Assembly: GCF_014204795.1 (NCBI RefSeq)
Contig: NZ_JACHMB010000001.1
Coordinates: 2,356,001 to 2,420,000, forward strand
Reading direction: 5' to 3'
From: Nonomuraea jabiensis
GTDB lineage: Bacteria; Actinomycetota; Actinomycetes; Streptosporangiales; Streptosporangiaceae
DNA length: 64,000 nucleotides
The notes below the pieces were generated by a model, which saw only the letters and a program-made list of their open reading frames with translations, made no database searches and had not been told where the DNA came from. Of the stretch, positions 24,837 to 33,082 are shown in pieces. Positions within the stretch are counted from its first letter, which is position 1, and each line of letters opens with the position of its first letter. The position numbers and the translations under genes were made by a program.

Positions 24837-26252
24837 GTGCGGTGGTGGGCGCTGGTCGCGGTGACCTTGGGCACATTCATGACTTACTTGGACAACAACG
24901 TCGGCAATGTCGCGTTGCCGACGATCCAGCGGGAGCTCGGGCTGACGATCTCGGGTCTCGAATGGATCGTGAGCTCGTACATCCTGGTCTTCGCCGGCCT
25001 GATGCTGGTCGGCGGCCGGCTCGCGGACGTGTTCGGGGCCCGCAGGGTGTTCCTGGGCGGGCTGGCCGTCTTCACGCTGGCCTCGCTGGCGGCCGGGCTG
25101 GCCACGTCCGGCGCGACGCTGATCGCCGCGCGGGCCGTGCAGGGCGTGGGGGCGGCGCTGCTCACGCCCACCGCGCTGACGCTGATCAGCCAGATCTTCC
25201 CGGACCCGGGCGAGCGCGGCAGGGCCGTGGGCGTCTGGAGCGCCGCGGGGGCGCTCTCCATGGCGCTCGGGCCGATCACGGGCGGCTTCATCAGCCAGAA
25301 CCTGCACTGGGGCTGGATCTACCTGATCAACGTGCCGATCGGCGTGGTGACGTTCGGCCTGGGGATGTGGGCGGTCAGGCCCGCGTTCACCCGCGTGCGG
25401 CACCGGATCGACCTGCCCGGCCTGGCCACCTCCGCTCTCGCCCTGTTCGCCCTGACATATGCGCTCATCGAAGGGGCGAGCGCCGGGTGGACCTCGCCGG
25501 AGATCCTGGCCGCGTTCGGCGTGTTCGCGGCGGCGGCCGTGGCGTTCGTGCTGGTCGAGGCGCGGGCCGCCGAGCCGATGATCGCGATCTCGCTCTTCAG
25601 GTCCAGGGTGTTCAGCGGCGGGCTGCTCACCAGCGGCATCTGGTCGTTCGGCGTGTTCGGGATCTACTTCTTCAGCGCCCTGTGGCTGCAGAACGTGCTC
25701 GGCTTCTCCCCCACCCAGGCGGGCGCGTCGTTCGTGCCGATGGCCCTGGTCATGGCCGTGGTCGCGATCCTGTCGCAGCGGATCAGCGCGCGCATCGGCA
25801 TCGGCCCCGCGGTGGCGCTGGGGATGGTGCTCATGGGCGCGGCGATCTACCTGCTCTCCGGGGTCGGCGCCGACGCCGGCTACGCCGACGTGGCCCCCTG
25901 GTTCGTGCTGTACGGGCTGGGCGGCGGCCTGCTCGTGCCCCTGACGGCGGCGATCCTCGGCGGCATGCCCCGGGACAGGGCGGGCGTGGCCTCGGGCGTC
26001 CTGAACGTCTCACGCGAGGTGTTCGGGCTGCTCGGCATCACCGTGCTGGGGGCGATCCTGGGCGCCAGGCAGAGCGGCAGCGACCGGGCGCCGCTGCTCG
26101 CCTTCCTGGACGCCTACCAGTTCACGCTGGTCATCGCGGCCGTCGTGGTGCTGGTGGCGGTCCCGGTCGCGCTCTATTCGCTGCGTATCACTCGTCGTGA
26201 GGAGCCGCGGCAGGAGCCTCAGACCGCCGCCACCGTGGGCTCGTCGAACTGA
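24837..26252 (+). CDS. MFS drug-export transporter (DHA2 type) under TetR control
   Basis: A 471-residue, about 14-helix transporter: 'VAVTLGTFMTYLDNNVGNVALPTIQRELG', motif A-like 'GGRLADVFGARRVFLGGLAVFT', and motif C-like 'WSAAGALSMALGPITGGFISQNLHWGWIYLINVPIG'. GTG 24837 is preferred over ATG 24831 because GGAGGAG ends directly at the ATG, leaving the correct 6-base spacing only for the GTG. It is divergent from its TetR-type repressor and shares its operator. Exported compound unknown. The 3' end overlaps the convergent ABC exporter gene by 34 bases. Confidence 0.92.
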   Translation: MRWWALVAVTLGTFMTYLDNNVGNVALPTIQRELGLTISGLEWIVSSYILVFAGLMLVGGRLADVFGARRVFLGGLAVFTLASLAAGLATSGATLIAARAVQGVGAALLTPTALTLISQIFPDPGERGRAVGVWSAAGALSMALGPITGGFISQNLHWGWIYLINVPIGVVTFGLGMWAVRPAFTRVRHRIDLPGLATSALALFALTYALIEGASAGWTSPEILAAFGVFAAAAVAFVLVEARAAEPMIAISLFRSRVFSGGLLTSGIWSFGVFGIYFFSALWLQNVLGFSPTQAGASFVPMALVMAVVAILSQRISARIGIGPAVALGMVLMGAAIYLLSGVGADAGYADVAPWFVLYGLGGGLLVPLTAAILGGMPRDRAGVASGVLNVSREVFGLLGITVLGAILGARQSGSDRAPLLAFLDAYQFTLVIAAVVVLVAVPVALYSLRITRREEPRQEPQTAATVGSSN

Positions 26253-28093
26253 GTGCGGTAGAGCTCCTCGTAGCGGCCGCCGGCGGCGAGCAGGTCGGCA
26301 TGCGTGCCGCGCTCGACCACGCGCCCGTCCTCGATCACCAGGATGAGGTCGGCGGCGCGGATCGTGGAGAGCCGGTGGGCGATCACCACGGCGGTCCTGC
26401 CTTCGAGCGCCTCCCCGAGCGCCGCCTGCACGGCCGCCTCGGAGGTGGAGTCGAGCGCCGCCGTGGCCTCGTCCAGGATGACCACGCGGGGCCTGGCCAG
26501 CAGCAGCCGGGCGATCGTCAGCCGCTGGCGCTCGCCGCCCGACAGGCGGTAGCCGCGCTCCCCCACGACCGTGTCGAGCCCGTCGGGCAGCGACTCGATC
26601 AGGGTGGCCAGCCTGGCCCTGGTGAGGGCGTCCCAGATGTCGTCCTCGCTCGCCTCGGGCCTGGCCAGCAGGAGGTTCGCCCTGATCGTGTCGTGGAAGA
26701 GGTGGCCGTCCTGGGTGACCATGCCGAGCGTGTCGCGCAGCGAGTCGGCGGTCAGGTCGCGCACGTCCACGCCGCCGAGCCGGACGGCGCCGGAGTCGAC
26801 GTCGTACAGCCTGGGCAGGAGCTGGGCGATCGTGGACTTGCCCGCGCCGGACGAGCCGACCAGCGCCACCATCTGGCCCGGCTCGGCCCGGAACGAGACG
26901 CCGTGCAGCACCTCGACGCCGCCGCGAGAGTCGAGCGTGGCGACCTCCTCCAGAGAGGCGAGCGAGACCTTGTCGGCCGAGGGGTAGGCGAAGCGGACGT
27001 CGTCGAACTCGACGGAGACCGGGCCCTCCGGGACCGCGCGGGCACCGGGCTTCTCCTTGATGAGCGGTTCGAGGTCGAGCACCTCGAAGACGCGCTCGAA
27101 GCTGACGACCGCGCTCATGACGTCCACGCGGGCGCTGGCGAGCGCGGTCAGGGGCGCGTACAGGCGGGTGAGCAGCATGGCCATCGACACGAGCGCGCCG
27201 GGCGCGAGCTGGTCGCGCAGGGCGTAGAAGCCGCCGAGGCCGTACACGAGCGCCAGGGCCAGCGCCGAGACCAGCGTCAGTGCGGTGACGAAGGCCGACT
27301 GGGTCATGGCGGAGCGCACGCCGATGTCGCGCACCCGCCTGGCCCGGCGGGCGAACTCGGCCGACTCGTGCGCGGGCCGGCCGAACAGCTTGACCAGCGT
27401 CGCCCCGGGCGCCGAGAAGCGCTCGGTCATCTGCGTGCCCATGGCCGCGTTGTGGTCGGCCGCCTCGCGCCGCAGCCTGGCGATCCGGGTGCCCATCCGC
27501 CGGGCGGGCAGCACGAAGACCGGCAGCAGCAGGAGCGCGAGCAGCGTGATCTGCCAGGAGATGCCGATCATGGCGATGAGCGTCAGCGCGAGCGTCACGA
27601 TGTTGCCCGCCACGCCGGACAGGGTGTCGGTGAACGCCCGCTGCGCCCCGATCACGTCGTTGTTCAGGCGGCTGACCAGCGCGCCGGTGCGCGTCCTCAT
27701 GAAGAACGCGACGGGCATCTTCTGCACGTGGTCGAAGACGGCCGTACGCAGGTCGAGGATCAGGTCCTCGCCCAGGCCGGCCGACAACCACCGGTTGAGC
27801 AGCCCGAGCCCCGCCTCCGCGAGGGCCAGGCCCGCGATCGCGAGCGCCACCACCACGACCACGTCGAGCGGCTCGCTGTTGAAGATGGCGTCCACCACCC
27901 GCCCCGCGAGCAGCGGGGACCCCACCGCCAAGCCCGCCATCACCACGCTGAGCACCAGGAAGAGCGCCAGTTTCCGCCGGTGCGGGCGCGCGAACCCGCC
28001 GATACGCCGGAGCGTCGCCCTGGAGACAGGGCGACGCTCCTTCTGGTTGTTCATCGAATACAGCTGGTGCCAGGCGGTCATCTCCATGCTCAT
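26219..28093 (-). CDS. ABC exporter, fused membrane and ATPase domains, SoxR-controlled
   Basis: A 624-residue half-transporter: six membrane helices in residues 40-340 and an ATPase domain with Walker A 'GSSGAGKST' (about 413), ABC signature 'LSGGERQRL' (about 517), Walker B 'RVVILDEATAALD' (about 535) and H-loop 'VVIAHRLS'. It should act as a homodimer or with another half. The ATG at 28093 lies 8 bases after TACCGT, the -10 of a promoter with a perfect SoxR box between -35 and -10. An ABC transporter is among known Streptomyces coelicolor SoxR targets, which fits export of redox-active metabolites or antibiotics. phoX lies immediately upstream on the same strand. Confidence 0.92.
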   Translation of the reverse strand: MSMEMTAWHQLYSMNNQKERRPVSRATLRRIGGFARPHRRKLALFLVLSVVMAGLAVGSPLLAGRVVDAIFNSEPLDVVVVVALAIAGLALAEAGLGLLNRWLSAGLGEDLILDLRTAVFDHVQKMPVAFFMRTRTGALVSRLNNDVIGAQRAFTDTLSGVAGNIVTLALTLIAMIGISWQITLLALLLLPVFVLPARRMGTRIARLRREAADHNAAMGTQMTERFSAPGATLVKLFGRPAHESAEFARRARRVRDIGVRSAMTQSAFVTALTLVSALALALVYGLGGFYALRDQLAPGALVSMAMLLTRLYAPLTALASARVDVMSAVVSFERVFEVLDLEPLIKEKPGARAVPEGPVSVEFDDVRFAYPSADKVSLASLEEVATLDSRGGVEVLHGVSFRAEPGQMVALVGSSGAGKSTIAQLLPRLYDVDSGAVRLGGVDVRDLTADSLRDTLGMVTQDGHLFHDTIRANLLLARPEASEDDIWDALTRARLATLIESLPDGLDTVVGERGYRLSGGERQRLTIARLLLARPRVVILDEATAALDSTSEAAVQAALGEALEGRTAVVIAHRLSTIRAADLILVIEDGRVVERGTHADLLAAGGRYEELYRTQFDEPTVAAV

Positions 28094-28101
28094 GGCATGG
28101 A

Positions 28102-28132
28102 ACGGTATTGCCTCAAGTTAACTTGAGGTCAA
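28102..28132 (-). promoter_or_regulatory. SoxR box inside a 19-base-spacer promoter
   Basis: CCTCAAGTTAACTTGAGG (28111-28128) is a perfect 18-base palindrome identical to the classic SoxR operator. On the minus strand it is framed by -35 TTGACC (28132-28127) and -10 TACCGT (28107-28102) with a 19-base spacer, the unusually long spacing that MerR-family activators such as SoxR correct by DNA distortion. The -35 overlaps the phoX stop codon. Confidence 0.92.
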
Positions 28133-30192
28133 GCGCCGATCTTCTTGCCCTGGCCGTGCCAGACCACCGCGACCGACGGGCGCGGCTGGTCGCCGTCGGG
28201 CCAGTGGCTGCTGGGGCTGTCGGGGTTCGCGCCGTCGGTCTCGCCGGGGTGCTGCACCGCGACGAAGACGCTGCGCTGGTCGGCGGTCACCAGCGGGCCG
28301 CAGGTCTCCGCGCCGAACGGGACGGTGAGGAACTGGCGCAGGTGGCCGCGCTCCTTGCCGCGTACGGGCATCACGAACATGCCGTCGTTGCTGCCGAGCT
28401 GGTTGCCGTCCGTGGAGATCCACAGGTTGCCGTCACGGTCGAACGTCACGTTGTCCGGGCACGAGATCGGCGAGACCTTGGTCTTGTCGTAGCCGGCGAA
28501 GTAGGTGGTGGGGTCGTTCGGGTCGCCGCAGACCAGCGGGAGCGACCAGGCGAACGTCGTCTCGCCCGCGTCGTTGCGCTTCTCGACGAGCTCCAGGATG
28601 TGGCCGTGCTTGTTCGAGGGGCGCGGGTTGGCCTCGTCCACCTGGGCCGCGGTGCGGTTGGTGTTGTTGGTGAGCGCCACGTACACGGCGCCGGTGACCG
28701 GGTTGCGCTCCATGTCCTCCGGGCGGTCCATCTTGGTCGCGCCCACCTTGTCGGCGGCCACGCGGGTGTAGACCAGGACCTCGACGGCGGTCATGCCGTC
28801 CACGTACGACTTGTCGCCCGAGACCAGCGGGATCCACTCGCCCGAGCCGTCGAACTCGCCGTCGGAGGGCAGCTTGCCGCTCCCGTCGATCTCGGAGGCG
28901 GGGCTGTCGCCGGTGAACTTGGCCACGTACAGGGTGCCCTCGTCCAGCAGCGTCCGGTTGTGCCGGTCGAAGCCGGGGATGTAGCGGTTCTTGGAGACGA
29001 ACTTGTAGATGTACTCGGAGCGCGAGTCGTCGCCCATGTACACGACCAGGCGGCCGTCGCGGGCCAGCGTGGTGTTGGCGGCCTCGTGCTTGAAGCGCCC
29101 GAGCGCGGTCCGCTTGATCGGCGTGGAGTCGGGGTCGAACGGGTCGATCTCCACGATCCAGCCGAACCTGTTGGCCTCCTGCGGGTGCTTGGCCAGGTCG
29201 AAGCGCTCCTCCACCCGGTCGAACCGGCGGTTGCCCGACGGGGTGCCGGTGGTGATGGTGTAGCGGGTGATGTACGGTTTCTGCTCCGCGGGCACCTTGT
29301 CGCCGTTGACGAAGTACTGGTCGAAGTTCTCCTCGGCGGTCAGCACGGTGCCCCAGGGGGTGGTGCCGCCCGAGCAGTTGTTCAGCATGCCGACGGGGTT
29401 GCGGCCCTCGGGGTCGGCGGCCGTCTTCAGCAGGTCGCTCCCGGCCGCGGGGCCCGAGAACCTCATCTTGGTCTGGGCGGTGATGCGGCGGTTGTAGCGG
29501 CGGCGGCCCCTGGTGACCAGCTTCCACTCGCCCGCGCCGGCCCGCTCGATCTCCACGACCGAGCCGCCGTGCGCGGCCAGCGCGATCTTGATCTGCTCCT
29601 CGGTCGCGGCGGCGCCGCCGGTGTAACCGCGGAACATCAGGGCCTCGTTGGTGTACTCGTGGTTCACCCACAGCAGGGCGCGGTCACGGCCCATCGGCAG
29701 GAGCGTGACGTAGTCGCAGTTGTAGCCGAACTGCTCGGCCTGCGCGTCGGCGCTCTGGTTGTCGAAATCGAAGGCCGGCGCGCCGGGCAGCACGGGGTCG
29801 CCCCAGCGCACGACCACGGACGAGCGGTAGCCATCGGGGATGGTCAGCTTGTCGTCCTTGTTCGGCGCGACCGGGGTGAAGCGGAGGTCGCCGGACTGCC
29901 CGCCCCGGGCGAGCTCGGCGGCCTGCGCCTCGGGGTCGTCGGCCATGGCCGGCGCGGCCCCCGCGATCCCCGCGCCCGCCACGAGGGCGCCGAGCGCGCC
30001 GGCGCGCAGCACGCCGCGGCGCGACAGCGCCTCCTTCACCACATCACCGAAATAAGCGTTGCCACTGGTGTTCGCCACGTCATGCGCGCACGCGTTCCCG
30101 CAGCGGAACTGACACGTCATCGCGGAGCGACCGCCCTTGTGCGGGGTGGAAATCAGCGGCAGCAGCCGCCCGCCCGCGTTCCGGTTCGCCAC
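28129..30192 (-). CDS. phoX: PhoX-type alkaline phosphatase, Tat-exported
   Basis: A 687-residue protein. A twin-arginine motif 'SRRGVLRAGALGALVAGAGIAG' lies at about residues 58-79, after a Cys-bearing leader ('MTCQFRCGNACAHDV'), so export is by Tat. The body is the DUF839/PhoX fold with 'CSGGTTPWGTVLTAEENFDQYF', 'RFGWIVEIDPFDP' and 'DNVTFDRDGNLWISTDG', the calcium/iron active-site regions of the family. It releases phosphate from extracellular esters. GTG 30192 has GGAGG 4 bases upstream. A PHO-box-like pair and a TTGACA lie 50-90 bases upstream, suggesting phosphate control. Confidence 0.9.
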   Translation of the reverse strand: MANRNAGGRLLPLISTPHKGGRSAMTCQFRCGNACAHDVANTSGNAYFGDVVKEALSRRGVLRAGALGALVAGAGIAGAAPAMADDPEAQAAELARGGQSGDLRFTPVAPNKDDKLTIPDGYRSSVVVRWGDPVLPGAPAFDFDNQSADAQAEQFGYNCDYVTLLPMGRDRALLWVNHEYTNEALMFRGYTGGAAATEEQIKIALAAHGGSVVEIERAGAGEWKLVTRGRRRYNRRITAQTKMRFSGPAAGSDLLKTAADPEGRNPVGMLNNCSGGTTPWGTVLTAEENFDQYFVNGDKVPAEQKPYITRYTITTGTPSGNRRFDRVEERFDLAKHPQEANRFGWIVEIDPFDPDSTPIKRTALGRFKHEAANTTLARDGRLVVYMGDDSRSEYIYKFVSKNRYIPGFDRHNRTLLDEGTLYVAKFTGDSPASEIDGSGKLPSDGEFDGSGEWIPLVSGDKSYVDGMTAVEVLVYTRVAADKVGATKMDRPEDMERNPVTGAVYVALTNNTNRTAAQVDEANPRPSNKHGHILELVEKRNDAGETTFAWSLPLVCGDPNDPTTYFAGYDKTKVSPISCPDNVTFDRDGNLWISTDGNQLGSNDGMFVMPVRGKERGHLRQFLTVPFGAETCGPLVTADQRSVFVAVQHPGETDGANPDSPSSHWPDGDQPRPSVAVVWHGQGKKIGA

Positions 30193-30241
30193 AGATCCTC
30201 CATATTTGTGCGCGGTTGTACGGCGGGGAGGCTACGGCCGT

Positions 30242-30283
30242 TGTCAAAACCGGAGGTGAACGATGACCTCCGTCTCGATGAAC
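30242..30283 (-). promoter_or_regulatory. PHO-box-like repeats and -35 upstream of phoX
   Basis: On the minus strand GTTCATC (30283-30277) and GTTCACC (30261-30255) start 22 bases apart, twice the 11-base PhoP repeat unit; the middle unit is degenerate. TTGACA (30247-30242) follows. No good -10 was found at standard distance, so the site is tentative. Confidence 0.4.
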
Positions 30284-30306
30284 GCTGCCAGGGAGACAAT
30301 GGTGGG

Positions 30307-30753
30307 GTGCCACCACGCAAACTGGATCAGGAAAAGCTGAGAGCCGCGCTCGACGGCCAGCTCGTCGCCCTCGACGAGCCCGCCTACGACGGTCCGGCGT
30401 CGTCGTTGCCCGACGCGCTCGTGGCCGCCGTGCTCGCCGCCTACGACCGGGGGCTGGAGCCGGAGCGCGCCGCGGCCAGGCAGGCGGTGCGCTACCTGCT
30501 CGACCGCCTGGCGACCGCCGCGCCCGGCAGGACCGTGGAGGTACGCGTCCCGCCGTACGCCGCCGTCCAGGCCATCGAGGGCCCCCGCCACACCCGGGGC
30601 ACGCCGCCGAACGTGGTCGAGATGGACGGCCGCACCTGGATGGAGCTGGCCCTGGGCCGCCTCACCTGGGCGGAGGCCATGGCCAAGAACCTGGTGTCCG
30701 CCAGCGGGTCGCGGGCGGACCTGTCAGAGCACCTGCCGCTCCAGCCTTCCTAG
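30307..30753 (+). CDS. Sterol carrier (SCP-2-like) family protein
   Basis: A 148-residue protein of the kind annotated in actinomycetes as 'sterol carrier family protein': 'ALVAAVLAAYDRGLEPERAAARQAVRYLLDRLA' followed by 'VEVRVPPYAAVQAIEGPRHTRGTPPNVVEMDGRTWMELALGRLTWAEAMA', which is the SCP-2 lipid-binding strand/helix pattern. Ligand unknown. The GTG at 30307 is preceded by GACAAT at 6 bases (leaderless type). Its promoter overlaps that of phoX. The stop shares the bases CTAG with the stop of the convergent DUF4190 gene. Confidence 0.8.
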   Translation: MPPRKLDQEKLRAALDGQLVALDEPAYDGPASSLPDALVAAVLAAYDRGLEPERAAARQAVRYLLDRLATAAPGRTVEVRVPPYAAVQAIEGPRHTRGTPPNVVEMDGRTWMELALGRLTWAEAMAKNLVSASGSRADLSEHLPLQPS

Positions 30754-31643
30754 CTGCTGCCGCCGCTCATCCACGGAAACTTGTCCTGGACGCACTTGTC
30801 CACGAGCGGGCTGGGCAGGTGGGCGCACTCCTGCACCACGTTCCAGAACCAGATCGCCACGATCGCGAAGAGCACCAGCGAGAGCGCGCTGATCACGATG
30901 CCGGCGACGGCGCGGCCCTTGCCGACTCGCTTGGCGAGCGCCACGCAGCCGAAGACGATCGACAGGATGGCGGTGATCAGGCCCGTGAAGCAGACGAAGA
31001 CCAGAAAGGGGCTGGCCACGCCCAGCACCAGTGACGCCGTGGCCAGGCCGCTGCCCGGCTGGGCCTGCTGGTAGGGGACGCCGTAGGGCGGCGGGCCGTA
31101 GCCGGGCGGGCCGCCGTACGGGCTGGAGGGCGACGTGCCGGGGACGGACGGCTCCTGGCCCGGGGGCGGGGCGGCGTACCCGCCCGGGTAGGGAGCGCCG
31201 CCGCTGGGCGGTCCCTGGTCCGGTGGCGGGTAGGGGCGCTGGTCGTCCTGCTCGTAGCGGGACGGCGCCGGCCTGGCCGGCGGCTCCCCCTGGGCTCCCC
31301 AGCCCGGGTAGGTCGGGGTGGCGCCGGGGATCGGATACGCCTGCGTCGCCTCGGCGTCGCCTCCCGTGGGCGGCGGGGTCTCGGGTGAGGTGGGCAGGTC
31401 GGGATGGGTCGGCTCGCCGCCCGGCCTGGGCTCGTGCGTGGGCGGCACGTCGGGCCGGGGCACCACGGGCGGCACGGGAGCGATCGGCTCCTCGCCCTCC
31501 TGCGCGGGCTCCCGCCGCTCCTCCCCCGGCTCGCCGTCGCGCCACCATTCGGGCGCGTGCCGGCCGGGCTCTTCCTCTTCCGGACGGCCTTCGCGCGGGC
31601 CCTGGCCCGGGCGGGGCTCGTTCGGGTCCCCAGGTGTGGTCAT
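30750..31643 (-). CDS. DUF4190 membrane protein with long Pro/Gly-rich cytoplasmic tail
   Basis: A 297-residue protein. Residues 1-195 are low-complexity, rich in Pro, Gly, Glu and Tyr (for example 'PYGGPPGYGPPPYGVPYQQA'). They are followed by two membrane helices of the DUF4190 type ('SLVLGVASPFLVFVCFTGLITAILSIVFGCVALAKR', 'GIVISALSLVLFAIVAIWFW') and a short tail with two Cys. Such proteins are common in actinobacteria; function unknown. GGGGAG lies 4 bases before ATG 31643; the 24 codons upstream in frame lack a ribosome-binding site. Confidence 0.78.
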   Translation of the reverse strand: MTTPGDPNEPRPGQGPREGRPEEEEPGRHAPEWWRDGEPGEERREPAQEGEEPIAPVPPVVPRPDVPPTHEPRPGGEPTHPDLPTSPETPPPTGGDAEATQAYPIPGATPTYPGWGAQGEPPARPAPSRYEQDDQRPYPPPDQGPPSGGAPYPGGYAAPPPGQEPSVPGTSPSSPYGGPPGYGPPPYGVPYQQAQPGSGLATASLVLGVASPFLVFVCFTGLITAILSIVFGCVALAKRVGKGRAVAGIVISALSLVLFAIVAIWFWNVVQECAHLPSPLVDKCVQDKFPWMSGGSS

Positions 31644-31781
31644 GCGTCTCCCCGACGGCTCAATTGCCGGACACTTCACCCTTTCGCGGAGGGGGTCGGC
31701 TAAACCACGCGACACGGTAAAAGGCTTCCGATACTTGGGTCACCATGCGCCAAAACCGCAGGCGGCGGGCAAGATGGGGGC

Positions 31782-32189
31782 ATGCTGGAGGAGACCCTGA
31801 CGTACGCGCTGATCAAGGTCATGAAGGCGCACCGCAACCAGTTGGCCGCCGAGCTGGGCCCGCTCGGGCTGCACGCCGGGCAGGAGTTGCTGCTCAACCA
31901 GCTGTGGCGCCAGGACGGCCTCTGCCAGGGCGAGCTCATCACCAGGCTCGGCGTCGAGCCGCCCACCGTCACGAAGACCCTCCAGCGCCTGGAGCGCGCC
32001 GGGCTGGTCCGCCGCGCGCCCGACCCCGGCCGGGCGCGGGTGACCCGCGTCTACCTCACGGACGCGGGCAAGGCGCTGCAGAAGCCGGTGGAGGACATCT
32101 GGAAGCGCCTGGACGAGGAGCTCCTGCGCGGTTTCGACGCCGATGAGCGCACCCTGCTGGCCCGGCTCGTACGCGCCATCCCCCATTAG
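31782..32189 (+). CDS. MarR family transcriptional regulator
   Basis: A 135-residue winged-helix protein: 'GPLGLHAGQELLLNQLWRQDGLCQGELITRLGVEPPTVTKTLQRLERAGLVRRAPDPGRARVTRVYLTDAGKAL' covers the HTH and wing with the typical acidic/Arg-rich wing (DPGRARV). It is followed 95 bases later by an SDR gene whose promoter has tandem palindromes, so it probably represses that gene. The start is the ATG at 31782, with CAAGAT at 6 bases. Confidence 0.9.
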   Translation: MLEETLTYALIKVMKAHRNQLAAELGPLGLHAGQELLLNQLWRQDGLCQGELITRLGVEPPTVTKTLQRLERAGLVRRAPDPGRARVTRVYLTDAGKALQKPVEDIWKRLDEELLRGFDADERTLLARLVRAIPH

Positions 32190-32238
32190 TCGTTTCACTC
32201 CCAGCGAAACACCCTTGCGACCAGGGCGAGCCATCCAG

Positions 32239-32262
32239 TTAGCTGGCTAATTAGTCGGCTAA
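32239..32262. promoter_or_regulatory. Two adjacent 12-base palindromes upstream of the SDR gene
   Basis: TTAGCTGGCTAA (32239-32250) and TTAGTCGGCTAA (32251-32262) abut with no gap. Each is an inverted repeat, and they differ at two central positions. They form an AT-rich block in GC-rich DNA just upstream of the SDR ribosome-binding site and downstream of the marR gene, a likely MarR operator pair. Confidence 0.65.
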
Positions 32263-32284
32263 TTAACCATGAGGGGATGTCTCC

Positions 32285-33031
32285 ATGCACGTACTGATCA
32301 CAGGTGGTTCGTCGGGCATCGGCGCCGCCACCGCGCTCGCGTACGCCAGGGCCGGGGCCCGCGTCACGATCACCTACAACACGGGCGCGGACCGGGCGGC
32401 CGGGGTCGTCAAGCGGATCGAGGAGGAGGGCGGCCAGGCCGCGGCCGTACACCTGGACCTGGAGGACCACGCGACCATCGCGCCCGCGGTCGCGCAGGCG
32501 GGCGAGGTGGACGCCCTGGTGGCCAACGCCGTCCGCTGGGGCACCATCATGCCCAACAGCGTGCCTTTCGAGGGCGTGCCCGCGGCCGAGTGGTCGGCGG
32601 TCATGCACGCCAACGTGGTGGCCAACGCGCTGCTCGTGCAGGCCGTGCTGCCGGGGATGCGGCGCAGGGGGTTCGGGCGGATCGTGTTCGTCTCGTCGGG
32701 CGCGGGCGAGGAGGGGCTGCCGGGGCCGGGCGCGTACGGCACCGCCAAGATGGCCCTGCACGGCATGGCCCGCGCGCTGGCCTGGGACGCCGGCAAGGAC
32801 GGCGTCCTGGTGAACGTGGCCGTCGCCGGGCTCACCCTGACCGAGCGGGAGCGCCCGGTCTCGCAGGAGGCGCTGGACGCCATCGCGGCCCGCACGCCCA
32901 CCCGCCGGCTGTCCACCGCGGAGGACATGGCCGCGCTGATCCTCTTCCTCGGATCCGCGGCGAACCGAAACCTCACCGGAGAGATCATCCGGGACGGTTC
33001 CAATGCGGGCAGATCCAGCCACGTCGCCTGA
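32285..33031 (+). CDS. SDR family NAD(P)-dependent oxidoreductase
   Basis: A 248-residue classical short-chain dehydrogenase: cofactor motif 'ITGGSSGIG' (5-13), 'TYNTGADR' after the second strand (favours NADP), 'ALVANAVRWG' in place of the NNAG motif, Ser near 'VFVSSGAG', catalytic Tyr151-x3-Lys155 ('YGTAK') and the C-terminal 'DMAALILFLGSAANRNLTGEIIRDG'. Resembles 3-oxoacyl-ACP reductase-like SDRs; substrate unknown. GAGGGG lies 8 bases before the ATG. Probably controlled by the upstream MarR protein. Confidence 0.9.
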   Translation: MHVLITGGSSGIGAATALAYARAGARVTITYNTGADRAAGVVKRIEEEGGQAAAVHLDLEDHATIAPAVAQAGEVDALVANAVRWGTIMPNSVPFEGVPAAEWSAVMHANVVANALLVQAVLPGMRRRGFGRIVFVSSGAGEEGLPGPGAYGTAKMALHGMARALAWDAGKDGVLVNVAVAGLTLTERERPVSQEALDAIAARTPTRRLSTAEDMAALILFLGSAANRNLTGEIIRDGSNAGRSSHVA

Positions 33032-33082
33032 TATCGCACCCGAGTGTGCGAGCACAGAAGCGGCCAACCTAAACTGAGGCAT

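Noticed and set aside
28108..30306. Long plus-strand frame running into the sterol-carrier gene
   Set aside because: Only the last 148 codons are real; the first part is antisense to phoX.
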